DNA of 8,894 nucleotides, from positions 1-8,894 of the forward strand of contig JAFGDA010000096.1 in assembly GCA_016932375.1 (NCBI GenBank). Reading direction: 5' to 3'. A program made the position numbers and the translations under genes. Below, piece after piece: positions 6,738 to 8,894 of this stretch. Under the pieces are notes generated by a model. It had not been told where the DNA came from and ran no database searches. It saw nothing but the letters and a program-made list of their open reading frames with translations. How positions within the stretch are numbered: the first letter of the stretch is position 1; each line of letters starts with the position of its first letter. The DNA comes from Actinomycetota bacterium (GTDB taxonomy: Bacteria > Actinomycetota > Humimicrobiia > Humimicrobiales > Humimicrobiaceae).

Positions 6738-6760
6738 TGAAAACGTTATTAATATCGTTA
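6738..6760 (+). promoter_or_regulatory. Operator-like repeat, copy 2, ahead of the transporter region
   Basis: This is an exact 23-bp copy of 5671-5693, including the imperfect palindrome AACGTTATTAATATCGTT. Sequences on either side of the two copies are unrelated, so the site itself is conserved rather than a longer duplicated block. It starts 27 nt after the regulator's stop codon. A TAATAT at 6720-6725 lies 12 nt upstream, close to the 10-nt spacing in copy 1, and may be the -10 of a repressed promoter; no good -35 is visible. The nearest clear downstream gene is the binding-protein gene at 7375. Confidence 0.65.
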
Positions 6761-6780
6761 CCGGCATTTTTTACCTATTC

Positions 6781-7133
6781 GATGTTTAACTATTTCGTAT
6801 GCCGCATAGATGAAAAACTGCGCATGTCCATGCATAATGTCTTCTATCCTATTGATGGGAACATAGGTGACTATCCAAAAATGATAGAGCACACAGGGGA
6901 AGGCGGTACCGATGATGATATCTAGGCCCCGGATGGCCGGGACACATAGCTTCTGTTGACACGTTACACCAGGTTTTTAGGGATAGCCGCACCTTTCGGG
7001 TGCCGGGAGACAATTGGTTATTGATGAAGGGGTAAATTGTAGGATTCATACTTTAAATATAAAGAGATTCCTGAACGGCTACGGCATGAAAACAGGTAAT
7101 TCGGAAAAAGCATATGAATTTAACAGGAGGTGA
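6781..7133 (+). pseudogene. Possible frameshifted gene remnant, family unrecognised
   Basis: Three open stretches follow one another in successive frames with short overlaps. The first runs to TAG 6923-6925 and includes NVFYPIDGNIGDYPKMIEH and TGEGGTDDD. The second runs 6919-7033 and includes YLGPGWPGHIASVDTLHQVF and FRVPGDNWLLMKG. The third runs 6987-7133 and includes NIKRFLNGYGMKTGN, ending NRR with its TGA inside a strong SD, as real gene ends in operons often do. Read as one product with two -1-type shifts, these give a plausible polypeptide of more than 100 residues. I do not recognise the family and cannot exclude chance open frames in a long leader. GC-rich hairpins at 6928-6941 (CCCGG/CCGGG) and 6989-7003 (GCACC/GGTGC) would also suit an RNA leader. 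A TTGACA at 6956-6961 has no good -10. Confidence 0.3.
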
Positions 7134-7192
7134 TTAAGAAAAAGAAAGTAAGCTGGAATTTAAAATATTAAGGAGGGGTAATGATGATTTAA
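7125..7192 (+). other. Two strong orphan ribosome binding sites with minimal ORFs
   Basis: AGGAGGTGAT (7125-7134) matches the 16S anti-SD over 10 nt but has no ATG in range, only a possible GTG inside itself opening 13 codons to TAA 7168-7170. A second SD, AAGGAGGGG (7170-7178), is followed by ATG ATG ATT TAA (7181-7192), a complete ORF of three codons, or two from the better-spaced second ATG. A TAATG overlap then opens MQAKN and stops. These look like initiation regions whose genes were lost, or leader peptides. Confidence 0.5.
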
Positions 7193-7374
7193 TGCAAGCT
7201 AAGAACTAATCGTAAGGCAGTTTTTGGTATTTTCAGTAAATGATTATTGTGGACAATTGAGCCTGAAAAATCAAATTGATAAAATCCGTTGAAAATGACA
7301 TGCGGGCTTAACAGAAATGGTTTTATCTCATCCTGATAGGTACCTTGAACTAAATAAAAGGAGGGTATATTAAA
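7193..7374 (+). promoter_or_regulatory. Immediate upstream region and RBS of the binding-protein gene
   Basis: No gene is visible here. A 12-nt palindrome ATTGTGGACAAT lies at 7246-7257. TTGATA (7276-7281) and TTGAAA (7289-7294) resemble -35 boxes but have no good -10 partner, so I cannot place a promoter with confidence. AAAGGAGGG (7357-7365) is a strong SD about 10 nt before the ATG at 7375. Transcription could come from the promoter near copy 2 of the operator, giving a leader of about 640 nt. Confidence 0.45.
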
Positions 7375-8727
7375 ATGAAAAAGATAATATTTTTATTGCT
7401 TGTAATACTATTTACGGTTTCCATGCTTTTCATGGGATCCGGATGTAAGGAAGAGGCTGCAGCCGCTGAAGAGGAAACGGCCGGGGAAGAGGCTGCACCG
7501 GAAGAAGAGGAAATGGAAGAGGCAGAAGAACCGGAAGAGGAAGCAGAAGTTGTTACTCTTAAGTATACCAGCCTCAGGACGGAAGATGTGGACAGGGTAA
7601 ACAGGATAAATGCAGTATTCATGGAAAAATATCCCAATATAATAGTGGAGTTTGAGCCTGTCAAGAATACTGAATATGACGCCTATTTAAAGACCTCCCT
7701 TGAAACAGGAGTGGGGGCCGATATTGTAATGCTCAGGTCCTATGACGGAGGAAGGCAGATTTATGACGGCGGCTACCTGGTTGAATTAAATGACATGATA
7801 CCTAATTTTGATGAATTTACAGGGAACTCGGTAGGCGCATGGAAAACAGAAGACGGGGTTATATATGGGGTCCCCTATTTTGGGTCCATAACGGGAGTAT
7901 GGTACAACAAAGACATCTTTGCAGAATATAACCTAAAACCGCCTGCTATATGGGATGAGCTTCTGTCCATCTGCGGCACCCTGAAAGATAACGGGGAAGT
8001 GGTTTTTGCTCACGGAACCAATGAGCCCTGGGTGCTAACCGAGACCCTGTACTGCGATCTCGGACCCAATTTTTACGGAGGTGAAGAGAGCAGGCAAAAG
8101 CTTATTAACCGGGAAATTAAATTCACTGATGAAAGGTTTATAAAAGCTTTTGACGCCCTGTATGGACTTGTCGATTACTTCCCTGTTGGTTATGAGGCCA
8201 TAGACTATGTCACAATGCAGCAAATGTTCTGTAATGAACAGGCAGCCATGTTTATTGCAGGTTCATGGGAACTTGGAGTAATTGAGGATGCAGGAGTAAA
8301 TGCCGGATGGTTCGGTCCTCCTGTGGAAAATGAGGGAGACAGGATGCAGTATGCATTCTATGCAGATCTTGCCCTTGGCATTAATAAGGATTCACCACAT
8401 GTGGAGGAAGCGCTGACATACCTTAAATGGGTGGCAACGGCTGAGCACGCCTCCCTGCTTGCAAATGAATTACCTGGCATGTATCCCACGATGACAATAG
8501 ATTTCAAAATAGACAATACGCTGTCACAGGACATAATAGACATTGCCAAAAGGGATGATGTAGATACGACAGGGCAGTTGATGTGGGAGAAGCTTTCTTC
8601 CCAGGAACCGAGCGGGGCCGGTCTTCTGGATGAGGTATGCCAGAAGTTTTTAAATGGAGACATGACTTCGACAGAAGCGGTCGAGTATGTGCAGAAAGGC
8701 CTGGATACATGGTATTTTACTGAGTGA
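7375..8727 (+). CDS. Sugar-type ABC transporter extracellular solute-binding lipoprotein
   Basis: A 450-residue family 1 solute-binding protein. Residues 1-23 are a lipoprotein signal peptide (KK, then a hydrophobic core), with GSGC at 21-24 and Cys24 as the lipidated residue; Gly at -3 is slightly off the usual lipobox. Residues 25-58 form an extremely acidic linker, 19 Glu in 34 with Ala and Pro. The mature fold begins at VVTLKYTS. Family features include the NAVFMEKYPNIIVEFEP strand-turn, GADIVML, VPYFGSITGVWYNKDIF, WDELL, and EQAAMFIAGSWELG near the ligand site. It would capture a sugar or oligosaccharide outside the membrane and hand it to the permease encoded next. The substrate cannot be read from sequence. 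The SD AAAGGAGGG supports the ATG. Probably controlled by the upstream LacI-family repressor. Confidence 0.94.
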   Translation: MKKIIFLLLVILFTVSMLFMGSGCKEEAAAAEEETAGEEAAPEEEEMEEAEEPEEEAEVVTLKYTSLRTEDVDRVNRINAVFMEKYPNIIVEFEPVKNTEYDAYLKTSLETGVGADIVMLRSYDGGRQIYDGGYLVELNDMIPNFDEFTGNSVGAWKTEDGVIYGVPYFGSITGVWYNKDIFAEYNLKPPAIWDELLSICGTLKDNGEVVFAHGTNEPWVLTETLYCDLGPNFYGGEESRQKLINREIKFTDERFIKAFDALYGLVDYFPVGYEAIDYVTMQQMFCNEQAAMFIAGSWELGVIEDAGVNAGWFGPPVENEGDRMQYAFYADLALGINKDSPHVEEALTYLKWVATAEHASLLANELPGMYPTMTIDFKIDNTLSQDIIDIAKRDDVDTTGQLMWEKLSSQEPSGAGLLDEVCQKFLNGDMTSTEAVEYVQKGLDTWYFTE

Positions 8728-8746
8728 CAAAAAAAATATCCGTAAG

Positions 8747-8781
8747 ATTGTGTAATCTGCGCCTGGCGCAGATTACACAAT
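8747..8781. terminator. Long perfect stem-loop between binding-protein and permease genes
   Basis: The 17-nt arm 8747-8763 (ATTGTGTAATCTGCGCC) is the exact reverse complement of 8765-8781, giving a ~16-bp stem with a tiny CTG-type loop. No T-tract follows on the plus strand, so it is probably not a simple terminator. In sugar ABC operons a stable hairpin after the binding-protein gene typically protects the upstream mRNA or attenuates read-through, making the binding protein more abundant than the permeases. Typed as terminator for want of a better class. Confidence 0.6.
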
Positions 8782-8809
8782 AACCTGAAAAATAAGATTA
8801 TCATTGATC

Positions 8810-8894
8810 ATGAAAATAGTTAAAAACGTAAAAAAAGCCCGTTATTATATATTTTTATTTTTACTCCCGGCACTGCTGATATATACGGCATTCA
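8810..8894 (+). CDS. ABC sugar transporter permease, N-terminal fragment (cut by window edge)
   Basis: The frame from ATG 8810 is open to the end of the window and encodes 28 residues. A basic start, MKIVKNVKKARYY, is followed by the hydrophobic IFLFLLPALLIYTAF. This is the typical N-terminus of MalF/UgpA-type permeases, where a positive cytoplasmic tail precedes the first helix with an L-L-P-A-x-x-x-Y pattern. It sits 82 nt after the binding-protein stop, just past the large hairpin. No good SD precedes the ATG; a TTG two codons upstream (8804) is an alternative start. Translation may be kept low relative to the binding protein. Confidence 0.8.
   Translation, partial: MKIVKNVKKARYYIFLFLLPALLIYTAF

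Noticed and set aside
6695..6925. 76-codon ORF starting inside the regulator's 3' end as an intact gene
   Set aside because: Its start overlaps the regulator and its early codons are the operator repeat, so it is not a normal gene. Only its later part is considered, as a possible remnant.
8358..8804. 148-codon minus-strand ORF over the end of the binding-protein gene and the hairpin
   Set aside because: It mostly mirrors the conserved binding-protein gene, is Ser/Cys-rich as antisense frames often are, and spans the hairpin.
1..8894. CRISPR array, IS element, phage module or defence system
   Set aside because: No regularly spaced repeats, transposase, integrase, nuclease or toxin-antitoxin signatures were found on either strand.

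Overview
The window is AT-rich bacterial DNA carrying eight complete or near-complete protein genes, one partial gene and one tRNA. The tRNA has an encoded CCA end, promoters are sigma-70-like (several with an extended -10), and ribosome binding sites are mostly good purine-rich Shine-Dalgarno (SD) sequences. Gene content (a DegV-family protein, a C_GCAxxG_C_C redox-type protein, Mrp beside a DHPS-like metallo-hydrolase, and a sugar-type solute-binding lipoprotein with a long acidic linker) suggests an anaerobic bacterium of a Firmicutes-like or candidate-phylum lineage. That assignment is inference; no ribosomal marker is present.

Left part (1-5046): a small J-domain protein, then Mrp/NBP35 (Fe-S cluster carrier-type ATPase) and a metallo-beta-lactamase-fold hydrolase in a probable two-gene unit. 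Next is a convergent eight- or nine-helix membrane protein of the UPF0104/LPG-synthase transmembrane family. A DegV-family lipid-binding protein follows, convergent with a cysteine-rich C_GCAxxG_C_C protein. These are ordinary housekeeping or accessory genes. The notable regulatory item is an inverted repeat overlapping the -35 region of the extended -10 promoter upstream of mrp.

Middle (5047-5696): a mostly non-coding stretch with one doubtful 47-codon ORF, a probable tRNA promoter containing a 17-nt palindrome, tRNA-Val(CAC), and a strong promoter for the next gene.

Right part (5697-8894): a LacI/GalR-family regulator followed by a sugar ABC transporter operon (binding lipoprotein, long stem-loop, first permease cut by the window edge). 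A 23-bp operator-like sequence occurs exactly twice: between the regulator's promoter and its ATG, and just after its stop codon ahead of the transporter. This supports a local circuit in which the regulator represses itself and the transporter. Between the second operator and the binding-protein gene lie about 600 bases with no normal gene. That stretch shows three overlapping open stretches in successive frames and two strong SD sequences with no proper gene behind them, so it is either a decayed gene or an unusual leader. I see no CRISPR array, phage, transposon or recognisable defence system. The regulator-leader-transporter region is the part most worth a second look.
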